Of a stretch of DNA of 64,000 bases, positions 1-7,970 are shown in pieces. Origin of the DNA: Chromobacterium rhizoryzae (lineage in GTDB: Bacteria; Pseudomonadota; Gammaproteobacteria; Burkholderiales; Chromobacteriaceae); the NCBI RefSeq assembly GCF_020544465.1, contig NZ_CP066126.1, positions 4,216,001 to 4,280,000 on the forward strand. Reading direction: 5' to 3'. The translations under genes were made by a program, and so were the position numbers. The notes beneath the pieces were generated by a model. The model had not been told where the DNA came from and searched no databases. It saw only the letters and a program-made list of their open reading frames with translations. How positions within the stretch are numbered: position 1 is the stretch's first letter; every line of letters begins with the position of its first letter.

Positions 1-34
1 GCTGCCAGCGAATGAACAGTCTGACAGCATAGAC

Positions 35-69
35 AAAAACGCCGCTCACCCAGGGTGAACGGCGTTTTT
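35..69. terminator. Bidirectional Rho-independent terminator
   Basis: A near-perfect hairpin (AACGCCG ... CGGCGTT around a GC-rich loop) is flanked by A5 on the left and T5 on the right, so it can end transcription from either side. It lies just past the stop codon of the reverse-strand NRPS gene and probably terminates that gene. Confidence 0.85.
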
Positions 70-86
70 CATCAAACCAGCGCGGC

Positions 87-3000
87 TCAAGCCAAGCGCC
101 GCGCCAACTCCTCGCCTATCCTTCTCATCGGCTCCGGATCGCTCATGCCGAAGTGGTCGCAGTCCAGCTCCACGCACTCCAGCTTGCCGCCGAGGAAGGG
201 CCGCCAATCTTCCGGCTTGGGCGCGTCTTCCGGGTGGATGCCGGCGCGGAACAGCAGCACGTCGCCGTCGTAAGGCGGGGTTTGGCTGTCGCGGAACAAT
301 TGCATGCCGTGCAGCGAGGCCGCGCCCAGCCGCTCCAGCGCGGCGCGGCCCAGCGGCGCCAGCGGGCTGCCGGGGCGTAGCAGGCGTTGGTAGATCGCCT
401 CATTGTCCAACGGCTGGCCGTTTTCGTCGGCGTCCACTTCGCCGTTGACGCTGAGCACCGTCACCAGCGCGTCGTGCAATATCGGTTGCGGCCGGCCCTG
501 CCAGCTGGCGGTCGGATAGCTGTCCATCAGCGCCGCCAGTTCCACGGTTTCGCCGGCGGCGCGCAGCTGCGCCGCCATCGCCTGCGCCAGCCCGCCGCCC
601 AGGGACCAGCCCAGCAGCCGGTACGGCCCTTGCGGCTGGACCTCGCGCACGCGGGCTACGTAGTCCGCCACCATCGCGTCGAAGCTGGCTGGCTTGTCGC
701 CGGTGATGCCGGTGGCTTGTAGGCCGTAGATGGCCACGCCGGGCAGGTGTTTGGCCAGGCCCAGATAACACCAGGACAGGCCTTCCGCCGGGTGCAGGCA
801 GAACAGCGCCGGCAGCGCGCCGGGCTGGATGGTCAGCAGCGGCGCGAATTCCTGGCCTTCGCTGGCCGACGGCGGCCGGTGCGCGGCGGGCGCGCTCAGC
901 GCCTGCGCCAGCGCCGCCACCGTGCTGTGGCTAAACAGCGCGGACACCGCCACTTCGCGGTTCAGGCGCTGCGCCAGCCGGTTGGCCACCTGGATGGCTT
1001 GCAGCGATTTGCCGCCCAGTTCGAAGAAGTTGGCGTGGCGGCTGGGCGGGGTGACGCCCAACACTTGCTGCCACACCTCCATCACCTGGCGTTCCAGCGG
1101 GCTGGCGTCTTCCGCCGCGGTTGGCGCTTGCGCTTCCATGCCGGCGGCCAGCTGCTTGCGGTCTATCTTGCCGTTGACGTTGCGCGGCAGGCTGTCCAGC
1201 CAGCGCCAGTGATCCGGGATCGCCGCCGCCGGCAGCACCTCGGCCAAGCGCGCGCGCATCGCCGCCGGCTCGGTCTCGCCGCCGCTGAGGAAGGCGGCCA
1301 GGGTATAGCCGCCGCCAGCCAGCGGCAGGCCCACCACCGCCGCCTCGCGCACCTCCGGGCAGGCCAGCAGCGCGTTTTCGATTTCGGCCGGGTCGATGCG
1401 CAGGCCGCTGATCTTCATTTCATGGTCCAGCCGGCCCAGGAAGCGCAGCTGGCCGTCGCTCAGCCGCGCGCGGTCGCCGGTGCGGTAGGCGCGCGGCGCG
1501 CCGGGCAACGCGTCCAGCGTTACAAAGCGGCGCGCGGTCAGTTCTTCGCGGCCCAGGTAGCCGATGGCCAGCGCCTCGCCCAGCAGGCACAGTTCGCCGT
1601 CCTCGCCCTGCGCCACCGGCTGCAGGCACTCGTCCACGATGACGGCGCGCACGCCGGGGCGCGGCAGGCCGATGGGCACGCTGTCGCCGCCGTCCCACAC
1701 CGCGCCGGGGCCGGACAGGATGGCGCTGGTGGCGATGATGGAGGCCTCGGTGGGTCCGTAGCTGTTGAGCAGCACGCTGCCCGGCAACAGCGCCTGCCAG
1801 CGGCCGGCGCGTTCCGGCAGCGCGGCTTCGCCGCCGATGATGGTCAGCCGCACGCTGGCCAGCTGCGCGGCCAGTTCCGGCTGCAAGGCGAAGGCCAGTT
1901 CGTGCCAGAAGGCGGTGGGCAGGTCCAGCACGCTGATGCGCTGGCGCGCCACCGCGGCGGCGAAGGCCGGCATGGATTCCAGCATCGCGTCGGTGCGCAG
2001 CACCAGGGTGCCGCCATGGCACAGCGCCAGGAAGATTTCCTCGATGCTGGCGTCAAAGTGCAGCGGCGCGAATTGCAGAATGCGTTCGTCGGCGCCGATG
2101 CGGTACAGCTGGCCGGCGCTGCTGACGAACTGTGCCAGCGCGCCGTGGCTGACCAGCACGCCGTTGGGCTTGCCGGTGGAGCCGGAGGTGTAGAGCAGAT
2201 AAGCGGCTTGGCCGGCTTCCGGCGCCGGGTCCGCGGCGGCCAGCGCGTCCTGTTGCGGCGGCAGGTCCAGACATAGCGCCGGCACGGCGCCCAAGAGCGG
2301 ACGCCAGGCGTTCAGGGTGACGGCCAACCGCGGCTGCGCGTCGTCCAGCACCATGGCCAGCCGCGTCGGCGGGCCGTGCGGGTCCAGCGGCACATAGCAG
2401 CCGCCGGCCCACAGCGTGGCCAGGATGGCGACGATGGCTTCCGGGCTGCGCGGCAGCACGATGGCCACCCGTTCCTCCGCCTGCAGGCCGGCGGCTTGCA
2501 AGCGGCCGGCCAGTTGCAGCACGCGCTGCAACAGCTCGCGGTAGGACAGGCGCTCGCCGTCCTGTTCCAGCGCCGTCGCGTCCGGCCGCGCGGCGGCGGC
2601 GGCGCGGATCAGGCTCAGCACCTCCAGCGGTTCGCGCTCCAGCGCTGCGCCGTCCAGCACGCTCAGCGGCGGCAGCTCCGGCAGCAACTCGCTCAACGCG
2701 GCGTCCGGCGCGCGGCCGGCCCAGGCGTCCAGCCAGGCCAGCAAATCGTCGCGCAGGCCGTCCAGCTCCGCCTGCGGGTAAGCGTTGGGGTTGGCTTCCA
2801 GGCACAGCCGCCATTCGGTGTTCAACAGGCTGAAATTGATCGACACATCTTCCACCGGGCCGGAACCCAGCGGCAGCACCCGGCTGTCCAGGCCGGCGAA
2901 CGGCGCGCGGCGGTCGAAGGGCATCAGGTTCACCACCGCGCCGAACAAGCGCTGCTGGCCGCCAACGCGCGCCAGATCGCCGCGCAGCTGCTCGTAGCGA

Positions 3001-3971
3001 TAGCGCTGATGCGGCCGGATCGCGCGCAGGCTGTCCGCCAGCTGGCGGCTCAGCTCCGCCGCGCCCAGCTCTTCGTCCAGCCGCAGGCTCAGCGGCGCGA
3101 TATTCATCGCCATGCACGGCACCGCCAGCGCCGGCGTGCCCAGGCGGTTCATCACCGGCAGACCCAGGGTCAGCGCGCGGCGGCCGCTGCGCTTGGCCAG
3201 CCAGGCACCCACCGCTGCCAGCAACCAGGCGCCCCAGTCCACGCCGTGCTGTTTGGCCGAAGCCTGCCAAGCGGCGATCTGCGCCGGGCTCAGCCATTGC
3301 TCGGCCTTGTTCACCCCGTCCGCCAGCAAGGCGGCGGGCGCCAGCGTGCTGGCCGCCGGCTGCCGGCCCTGGCGCTGCAGCCAGAAGGCGCGGTCCTGCG
3401 CGCAGGCCTCGCTGGCCTGGTAGGCGTGATCGGCGACGACGATCTTGTCCAGCGACCAATCCGCCAGCGGCGGCAGGGCCTGCTGCTTGACGCGGGCGCT
3501 GTAGCGCGCCGCCAGCGCCTGGCTCAGCAGGCCGTAGGCGAAGCCGTCCAGCGCGATATGGTGGGTCTGCAGATACCACCAGTGCCGCTCCGGCCCCAGC
3601 TTCAACAGCGCGCCCAGATAGAGCGCGTCCCGCGCCGGATCGCACGGCCGCGCCAGCGTCTGAGCCACCCAGGCGCGCGCCGCCGCTTCCGGTTCCGTTT
3701 CCGCGCTGAAGTCCAGGCAGGGTATCTCCGCCTGCGCGGCCACCGGCTGCTGCCACAGCTGGCTGCCGTCAAACTCAAAGCGCATGTTCAGCGCCGCGCA
3801 ATTGGCCAACACCTCGGCGGCGCTGTCGCGCAAGGCGTCCAGGTTCAGCGCGCCGCGCAGCTCGGTGGCTTCGGCGGTGAGGTAACTCGGGTTGTCCGGG
3901 GAAAGTTGCTGTCCCATCCAGATGCCGTGCTGCGCGGCGCTGACGGGGAGGCGAGAAGCGGTCAAAGTCAT
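87..3971 (-). CDS. Single-module non-ribosomal peptide synthetase (C-A-T-TE), EntF-like siderophore synthetase
   Basis: The 1294-aa product has the size and domain order of EntF. A condensation domain carries HHIALDG at residues 137-143. The adenylation domain (about 470-960) has YTSGSTGKPNG and ends with NGKID. The carrier domain has the ELGGKS phosphopantetheine site near 985, and the C-terminal thioesterase has GWSLGGG near 1120. Such enzymes join dihydroxybenzoate to an amino acid and release or cyclise the product in the cytoplasm. The start was set at MTLTASRL rather than 12 codons upstream because the condensation domain begins there and the length then matches the family. A Fur-box-like site lies upstream, suggesting iron repression. 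The adenylation pocket read by eye (D-A-E-D-I-G-S-I-I) does not look like the serine code of EntF, so the substrate is uncertain. No other siderophore genes are in the window. Confidence 0.9.
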   Translation of the reverse strand: MTLTASRLPVSAAQHGIWMGQQLSPDNPSYLTAEATELRGALNLDALRDSAAEVLANCAALNMRFEFDGSQLWQQPVAAQAEIPCLDFSAETEPEAAARAWVAQTLARPCDPARDALYLGALLKLGPERHWWYLQTHHIALDGFAYGLLSQALAARYSARVKQQALPPLADWSLDKIVVADHAYQASEACAQDRAFWLQRQGRQPAASTLAPAALLADGVNKAEQWLSPAQIAAWQASAKQHGVDWGAWLLAAVGAWLAKRSGRRALTLGLPVMNRLGTPALAVPCMAMNIAPLSLRLDEELGAAELSRQLADSLRAIRPHQRYRYEQLRGDLARVGGQQRLFGAVVNLMPFDRRAPFAGLDSRVLPLGSGPVEDVSINFSLLNTEWRLCLEANPNAYPQAELDGLRDDLLAWLDAWAGRAPDAALSELLPELPPLSVLDGAALEREPLEVLSLIRAAAAARPDATALEQDGERLSYRELLQRVLQLAGRLQAAGLQAEERVAIVLPRSPEAIVAILATLWAGGCYVPLDPHGPPTRLAMVLDDAQPRLAVTLNAWRPLLGAVPALCLDLPPQQDALAAADPAPEAGQAAYLLYTSGSTGKPNGVLVSHGALAQFVSSAGQLYRIGADERILQFAPLHFDASIEEIFLALCHGGTLVLRTDAMLESMPAFAAAVARQRISVLDLPTAFWHELAFALQPELAAQLASVRLTIIGGEAALPERAGRWQALLPGSVLLNSYGPTEASIIATSAILSGPGAVWDGGDSVPIGLPRPGVRAVIVDECLQPVAQGEDGELCLLGEALAIGYLGREELTARRFVTLDALPGAPRAYRTGDRARLSDGQLRFLGRLDHEMKISGLRIDPAEIENALLACPEVREAAVVGLPLAGGGYTLAAFLSGGETEPAAMRARLAEVLPAAAIPDHWRWLDSLPRNVNGKIDRKQLAAGMEAQAPTAAEDASPLERQVMEVWQQVLGVTPPSRHANFFELGGKSLQAIQVANRLAQRLNREVAVSALFSHSTVAALAQALSAPAAHRPPSASEGQEFAPLLTIQPGALPALFCLHPAEGLSWCYLGLAKHLPGVAIYGLQATGITGDKPASFDAMVADYVARVREVQPQGPYRLLGWSLGGGLAQAMAAQLRAAGETVELAALMDSYPTASWQGRPQPILHDALVTVLSVNGEVDADENGQPLDNEAIYQRLLRPGSPLAPLGRAALERLGAASLHGMQLFRDSQTPPYDGDVLLFRAGIHPEDAPKPEDWRPFLGGKLECVELDCDHFGMSDPEPMRRIGEELARRLA

Positions 3972-4055
3972 AAGAAGGCGTGCCGTTGCGGTTCCATGCC
4001 AGCGCAATGATGCGTGGGCAGATCAAATGAGAGCAGCAATCTTACACTATAAATG

Positions 4056-4076
4056 GGAATGATTATCAATATTGAA
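4056..4076 (-). promoter_or_regulatory. Fur-box-like operator upstream of the NRPS gene
   Basis: The reverse strand reads AATATTGATAATCATTCCC, close to the Fur consensus core GATAATCATT, within an AT-rich stretch about 90 bp upstream of the NRPS start. A TATAGT hexamer just downstream could be the -10 element. Fur control fits a siderophore synthetase; the site is assigned by eye. Confidence 0.6.
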
Positions 4077-4219
4077 TTGATAAGCCTCACTACATAGCAA
4101 AGCACCTCACACCCTTCGCCTAAGTAGCAGGAACATTGAAGTACGGCACACCGCAGCAAGCATGCTTCACAGTGCCGCTAGCGGGCACATTGGCTAAACG
4201 CCCTTTGAGATTCTGATAG

Positions 4220-4588
4220 CTATGAATTAGCCAGTGAGTAAAGAATCGTAGCCAGTTCCGTCACCTCCAAGGCCCCGGAAGCGACATCCACCATAATGTC
4301 TTCCAGCTTGGCACTACGCAGAATCACCACGCCTTGCAAGTCCAGATAAGTCAGCGCCGTCACCAGCGCGGTCCGTTTATTGGCGTCATTGAAGCAATGG
4401 CCGCGAGCAATGGCCACCGCATACATGGCGGCGATATCGAAGATATCCTCCATCCCCTCATAGCGGATCTTGTTATCCACTCGCGCCAACGCGCCCTCCA
4501 GCGGCCCAATGTCATGCATGCCCGCCAACCCTGGCTCCATCTCCAAAATGGCATCATGCAACTGCACCACCACGCGTGGATTGATCAT
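4220..4588 (-). CDS. doc: Death-on-curing (Doc) family toxin
   Basis: The 122-aa Fic/Doc-fold protein has the signature HCFNDANKRTA at about residues 74-84, matching the Doc active site H-x-F-N-D-A-N-K-R-T. Doc of phage P1 phosphorylates elongation factor EF-Tu and arrests translation. The start overlaps the stop of the antitoxin gene (ATGA), so the two are translationally coupled. The pair lies next to degenerate CRISPR repeats. It may stabilise this part of the chromosome or act as a guard for the CRISPR locus; that role is inferred only from position. Confidence 0.88.
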   Translation of the reverse strand: MINPRVVVQLHDAILEMEPGLAGMHDIGPLEGALARVDNKIRYEGMEDIFDIAAMYAVAIARGHCFNDANKRTALVTALTYLDLQGVVILRSAKLEDIMVDVASGALEVTELATILYSLANS

Positions 4589-4758
4589 CGATCCGCCAAC
4601 GCCTTGATCACTTTTTTGTGGCGCTGAATCACCCGCTTGGCCGCAGTCTTGACAATGCGCACGCCGGGTTCACCGCTCAAATCCAGCTCTACCGGCTTGA
4701 CCGGCCCTTTGCGCGCCTTCAGCACAATCCCATAGTTTTTAGCTGTTTTGCTCATCAT
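4585..4758 (-). CDS. Small antitoxin of the Doc toxin
   Basis: The 57-aa basic protein (begins MMSKTAKNYG, ends VIKALADR) has a Shine-Dalgarno-like GGAAAG just upstream. It overlaps the doc start by four bases, the classic antitoxin-first toxin-antitoxin layout. It does not obviously resemble Phd by eye, so its family is unassigned. Its lysine/arginine-rich C-terminal half could contact DNA or the toxin. The function is inferred from operon position and size. Confidence 0.7.
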   Translation of the reverse strand: MMSKTAKNYGIVLKARKGPVKPVELDLSGEPGVRIVKTAAKRVIQRHKKVIKALADR

Positions 4759-4827
4759 TACTTTCCTTCAAGCCGAAGCCATTTTTGCTGAATAGACCTG
4801 TAGGAACATCAACCAGTCTGGGCAAGA

Positions 4828-5038
4828 GAAATGAGCACCTCATCCCGCAGAGAACAGCAGTCTGGCGTGGGATGGTGTGGTACCACTCTTTCCTAAATTG
4901 TCTATTCGGCAGTGAACATCACTGCTGGCAAAGGGTGACCGCCGAGCTTTTTCTAAGCTGCCTATCCGACAGAGAACATACGGGGTAGATGAACAGTAGG
5001 TTTATTCCGTTACTTAAGCTGCCTATCCGGCAGCACGC
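4828..5038 (-). CRISPR. Degenerate reverse-oriented type I-F CRISPR remnant (four decayed repeats)
   Basis: Copies of the locus repeat in reverse orientation are found at 4828-4855 (only the last half recognisable), 4890-4917, 4950-4977 (one mismatch from the GGATA repeat variant) and 5011-5038 (damaged at its right end). The intervals between repeats are 34, 32 and 33 nt, so array periodicity survives although the repeats have decayed. The copy at 4890 has lost much of the Cas6f stem. The remnant lies between the toxin-antitoxin promoter and csy1, where cas1 and cas2-3 would sit in a complete I-F locus. Confidence 0.75.
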
Positions 5039-5220
5039 CATACAAGTCTAACAGCTTCCACAGCAGACAAATCGATATCACATGGCAGCACCATCCCGCC
5101 GAACACATGACTTAACCGCCTGAGTTCAGCACACCAGACCCCCTGCTCCACCCCCGCCTGATACAGGTCAAGTAAATCCCGACCACTGTCCATACCAATA
5201 TCACCTGCTCGCAGGCACAC
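5023..5220 (-). CDS. Unassigned short reading frame, possibly a gene remnant
   Basis: A 65-codon frame with a GTG start runs into the decayed repeat at 5011-5038. The frame stays open further upstream through the terminator at 5252-5280, so it may be the tail of a lost gene. It has protein-like composition (RDLLDLYQAGVEQG) and is less GC-rich than its neighbours, but I recognise no family and see no convincing ribosome binding site. It could equally be non-coding sequence between the two sets of repeats. Confidence 0.2.
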   Translation of the reverse strand: MCLRAGDIGMDSGRDLLDLYQAGVEQGVWCAELRRLSHVFGGMVLPCDIDLSAVEAVRLVWRAAG

Positions 5221-5251
5221 TAGATAGATGGCATGCCAAACGGATGGACGT

Positions 5252-5280
5252 AAAAAAGGCCAGTCGCTTGCGCGCTGGCC
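5252..5280 (-). terminator. Rho-independent terminator ending the mini-CRISPR transcript
   Basis: On the reverse strand a GGCCAG ... CTGGCC stem is followed by six T residues. It directly abuts the last repeat of the two-repeat unit at 5281-5363, with no gap. That defines a discrete short reverse-strand transcript. Confidence 0.75.
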
Positions 5281-5363
5281 GGTCTGAGCTGCCTATCCGG
5301 CAGAGAACTGAAATGAAAGTTTCAGTTGGACTATTTCTAAGCTGCCTTATGCCGGCAGTGGCG
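5281..5363 (-). ncRNA. Two-repeat mini-CRISPR with a 25-nt spacer (putative crRNA-like regulator)
   Basis: Reading the reverse strand: a repeat with an enlarged loop (5363-5334, ending in the normal CTTAGAAA handle), a spacer of only 25 nt (5333-5309), and a second repeat with an intact Cas6f stem CTGCC/GGCAG but a changed tail (5308-5281). The terminator follows at once. Other spacers here are 32-34 nt. The first repeat also takes part in a 9-bp perfect inverted repeat with 5378-5386 (GCAGTGGCG / CGCCACTGC), which could compete with the Cas6f hairpin. Its position between the csy promoter and a terminator suggests a dedicated small RNA gene rather than a normal array. Confidence 0.6.
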
Positions 5364-5389
5364 CCGATGTTACAAGTCGCCACTGCTCA

Positions 5390-5416
5390 TTAACGATAAA
5401 TGTCACTTTAACTAGG
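5390..5416 (+). promoter_or_regulatory. Presumptive csy promoter region with a candidate Cascade target site
   Basis: AT-rich DNA upstream of csy1 contains a weak promoter-like pair (TTAACG at 5390-5395 and TAGGTA at 5413-5418, 17 bp apart). Positions 5390-5414, read on the reverse strand, match the 25-nt mini-CRISPR spacer at 15 of 25 positions, including 1-4, 7, 8 and 10-12. The next two bases upstream on that strand are CC (GG at 5415-5416), the type I-F PAM. The promoter call and the match were both made by eye. Confidence 0.4.
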
Positions 5417-5604
5417 TAAAAAAATGGCGGATGTCGGTGTTGCGCAAGCGCGTGACAAAGTTGGAAGACCGGCTCACACCCATCCCTATCCCTTGCAAAA
5501 CAGGAGGATGCGCATGCAATGAAGCACCGACCCAAGGCCCCGGCAGCCCAATCGCGCCGGGGCCGCACTGCTGTTTGTTCCTGATTTTGATCCAAGGACC
5601 AGCC

Positions 5605-6960
5605 ATGCCCCCTACCCTCACGCCCCGCGCCGCAGCACTACGCGCCTTGATGACCGACTTCATCCGGCAACGGCGCGACGATAAGTTGAACAAGCTCGCG
5701 CCCGACGACGACGCCAAGCGCGAAGCGCTGCTGGCCAATTATCAACCGACAACTTGGCTCTCAAACCTCGTTCAACGGGCCCTCGAGGTTCAGTTTGTCA
5801 CCCACCTGCTAAAAGCTACTCATCCCGATATCAAAATTACCGAAGCAACTAACCTTTATTGCTATCCAAACAAACTCCCACCTCATCAAGAAGTTGGTAG
5901 TCATCTACTTGGCCCTACATTCAACAATGACCTCACTGGCAATGCAGCCATTTCCTCAGCGTTTTACAAATTCTTAGAACAAAAGTTTGATGGTAAAGCC
6001 CTACTTGAATTGGCAACATCACGAGATAGCGACTTTGCCGCAGCACTTAGTAATGACTCAGAGCTATCCCAAAAATGGCTCGAGATTTTTGCAACACTAC
6101 AGCAGCCTCGTATAAACCTCGCCAGCCACAGCCGCGCCAAGCAAGTGTATTGGCTGGTGGGTTACGAGCCGGCCAAGGACGAGCACTACCACCTACTGGC
6201 CCCGCTCTATCCCAGCGCGCTGGCGCAGCGACTGTACCAAACCATCCAGGAGCACCGCTTCGGCGAAGCCGCCAAGGCCGCGCGCCAGGCCCGCCGCGAA
6301 CAGCGCGAGCATCCGCACGGCTATTGCGACTATCCGCAGTTGGCGGTGCAGAAACTGGGCGGCACCAAGCCGCAGAATATTTCCCAGCTCAATAGCGAAC
6401 GCAAGGGCAATAACTATCTGCTGGCTTCCCTGCCGCCGCAGTGGCGAAGCCAGGGCCTGAAACCGCCGCTCAATAGCGAGGACGCGCTGCTGCGCTTTGG
6501 CCGCCGCAACGATGTGCGCCGGCTGGTCCGCCAACTGCGCGTCTTTCTGGAAAGCCAACCGCCTCAAAACAAAGATGCCCAAGATCGTCGTGACGATCTG
6601 GGCAATGCGCTGCTGGAGGAACTGCTGCTGTTCGGCAAGGAAATGCACGAAGGCCTGCCGCCCGGCTGGAGCGCGGACACGCGCTGCCGGCTGCCGGAAT
6701 ACCAGCAGCTGTGGCTGGACCCTTGGCGCGCCGATACCGACGCGGACTTTGCCGCGCGCTGGCACGGCGAGGACTGGCCGCTGGAAGTGGCCAAACGCTT
6801 CGGCCGCTGGCTGAACCAGCAATTCGACGCCAGCCCGCTGGAGATGGGCGACGCGGAATTCCACCATTGGGCGCGTGAGCTGGCCGGGGACCTGGGCTGG
6901 CAGGCCCTGCACGATCAAACCCGCCGCCAGCTGGCGGCCATGGCCAAGGAGCAAGCATGA
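5605..6960 (+). CDS. csy1: Type I-F CRISPR Cascade large subunit Csy1 (Cas8f)
   Basis: The 451-aa product is the large subunit of the I-F surveillance complex, which recognises the PAM and the crRNA 5' end together with Csy2. The start chosen (MPPTLTPRAA) follows CCAAGGACCAGCC. The reading frame is open back to 5431, but that extension lacks a ribosome site and does not look like Csy1. It is the first gene of csy1-csy2-csy3-cas6f, overlapping csy2 by 4 bp. Codons from about 5750 to 6110 are clearly AT-richer than the flanks (for example ACTCATCCCGATATCAAAAT), suggesting a recombined segment. Csy1 and Csy2 are separate, unlike the fused protein of transposon-associated I-F3 systems. Confidence 0.93.
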   Translation: MPPTLTPRAAALRALMTDFIRQRRDDKLNKLAPDDDAKREALLANYQPTTWLSNLVQRALEVQFVTHLLKATHPDIKITEATNLYCYPNKLPPHQEVGSHLLGPTFNNDLTGNAAISSAFYKFLEQKFDGKALLELATSRDSDFAAALSNDSELSQKWLEIFATLQQPRINLASHSRAKQVYWLVGYEPAKDEHYHLLAPLYPSALAQRLYQTIQEHRFGEAAKAARQARREQREHPHGYCDYPQLAVQKLGGTKPQNISQLNSERKGNNYLLASLPPQWRSQGLKPPLNSEDALLRFGRRNDVRRLVRQLRVFLESQPPQNKDAQDRRDDLGNALLEELLLFGKEMHEGLPPGWSADTRCRLPEYQQLWLDPWRADTDADFAARWHGEDWPLEVAKRFGRWLNQQFDASPLEMGDAEFHHWARELAGDLGWQALHDQTRRQLAAMAKEQA

Positions 6961-7970
6961 GCACTCTGCCCGTGATCACCGGCCTGCTGAGCGTGCCCCG
7001 GCTGCGGGTGCAAAACGCCAACGCCATTTCCAGCCCCTTCACCTGGGGCTTTCCGGCCATTACCGCCTTCACCGGCCTGGCCCAGGCGCTGGAGCGCAAG
7101 CTGGCCGGCAGCCTGGATTTGCAGTTCGAGGCGGTGGGCGTGGTCTGCCACCATTACCAGGCGCAGACCAGCGGCGCGTACACCCAGGGTTTCCACCTCA
7201 GCCGCAACCCGGTGGACAAGGACGGCGCCACCGCCGCCATTGTGGAGGAAGGCCGCATCCATCTGGACATCAGTCTGCTGTTCGGCCTCACCGGCGAAGC
7301 ACTGGCCGCGCCAGGGGAGCAGCTGCCGGAACTGGCGCGGCAAGTAACGGACACCCTGCACGGCATGCGCATTGCCGGCGGCAGCGTGACGCCGCCGCTG
7401 CCCGGCCGTCGCCGTCCCGCGCCGCAGTTGATGACCTTGAGCGAGGACGAGACGGAACAACGCGAGCAATTCCGCCAGCTGCGACGCAGCCTGCTGCCCG
7501 GCTTTGCGCTGGTGTCCCGCGACGATCTGCTGCAAAGCCACTTGGCCGCCTTGCGCGCCAGCCAGCCGCAAACAGACCTCTTCGACGCCTGGCTGGATCT
7601 GTCCCGCATCAACCACGCGCCTCACTGGCAGGAACAAGCGGACCCGACCGGCGGCGAGCCGCGCCGCACGCTGGAATGGCGCAGCCAACGCGGCCACAGC
7701 CAGGGCTGGACGGTGCCGATGCCGGTGGGCTACGGCGCGCTGTCCCCGCTCTACCCGGCCGGCAGCGTGGCCAACGCCCGCGACGCGCAGACGCCGTTCC
7801 GCTTTGTGGAAAGCCTGTATTCGCTGGGCGAATGGCTCAGCCCGCACCGGCTGCATGATGTCGGCCAGTTGCTGTGGTACGCCGACGACGACACCGCCAG
7901 CGGCTTGTACCGCTGCCGCAATGATTACGCCGCCACCTTGGAAATAGAAGACAGAAAGGAAGCCTCATGA
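6957..7970 (+). CDS. csy2: Type I-F CRISPR Cascade subunit Csy2 (Cas5f)
   Basis: The 337-aa product is the Cas5f subunit that caps the crRNA 5' handle and contacts Csy1. Family-typical features are the N-terminal LLSVPRLRVQNANAISSPFT and HHYQAQTSGAYTQGF segments. The start overlaps the csy1 stop (ATGA) and the stop overlaps the csy3 start, so translation is coupled through the operon. The length is normal for the family. Confidence 0.93.
   Translation: MSTLPVITGLLSVPRLRVQNANAISSPFTWGFPAITAFTGLAQALERKLAGSLDLQFEAVGVVCHHYQAQTSGAYTQGFHLSRNPVDKDGATAAIVEEGRIHLDISLLFGLTGEALAAPGEQLPELARQVTDTLHGMRIAGGSVTPPLPGRRRPAPQLMTLSEDETEQREQFRQLRRSLLPGFALVSRDDLLQSHLAALRASQPQTDLFDAWLDLSRINHAPHWQEQADPTGGEPRRTLEWRSQRGHSQGWTVPMPVGYGALSPLYPAGSVANARDAQTPFRFVESLYSLGEWLSPHRLHDVGQLLWYADDDTASGLYRCRNDYAATLEIEDRKEAS

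Noticed and set aside
5431..5604. Csy1 start at the upstream ATG (58 extra residues)
   Set aside because: The extension is Pro/Gly/Cys-rich, unlike Csy1, and the ATG at 5605 has a ribosome site at proper spacing.
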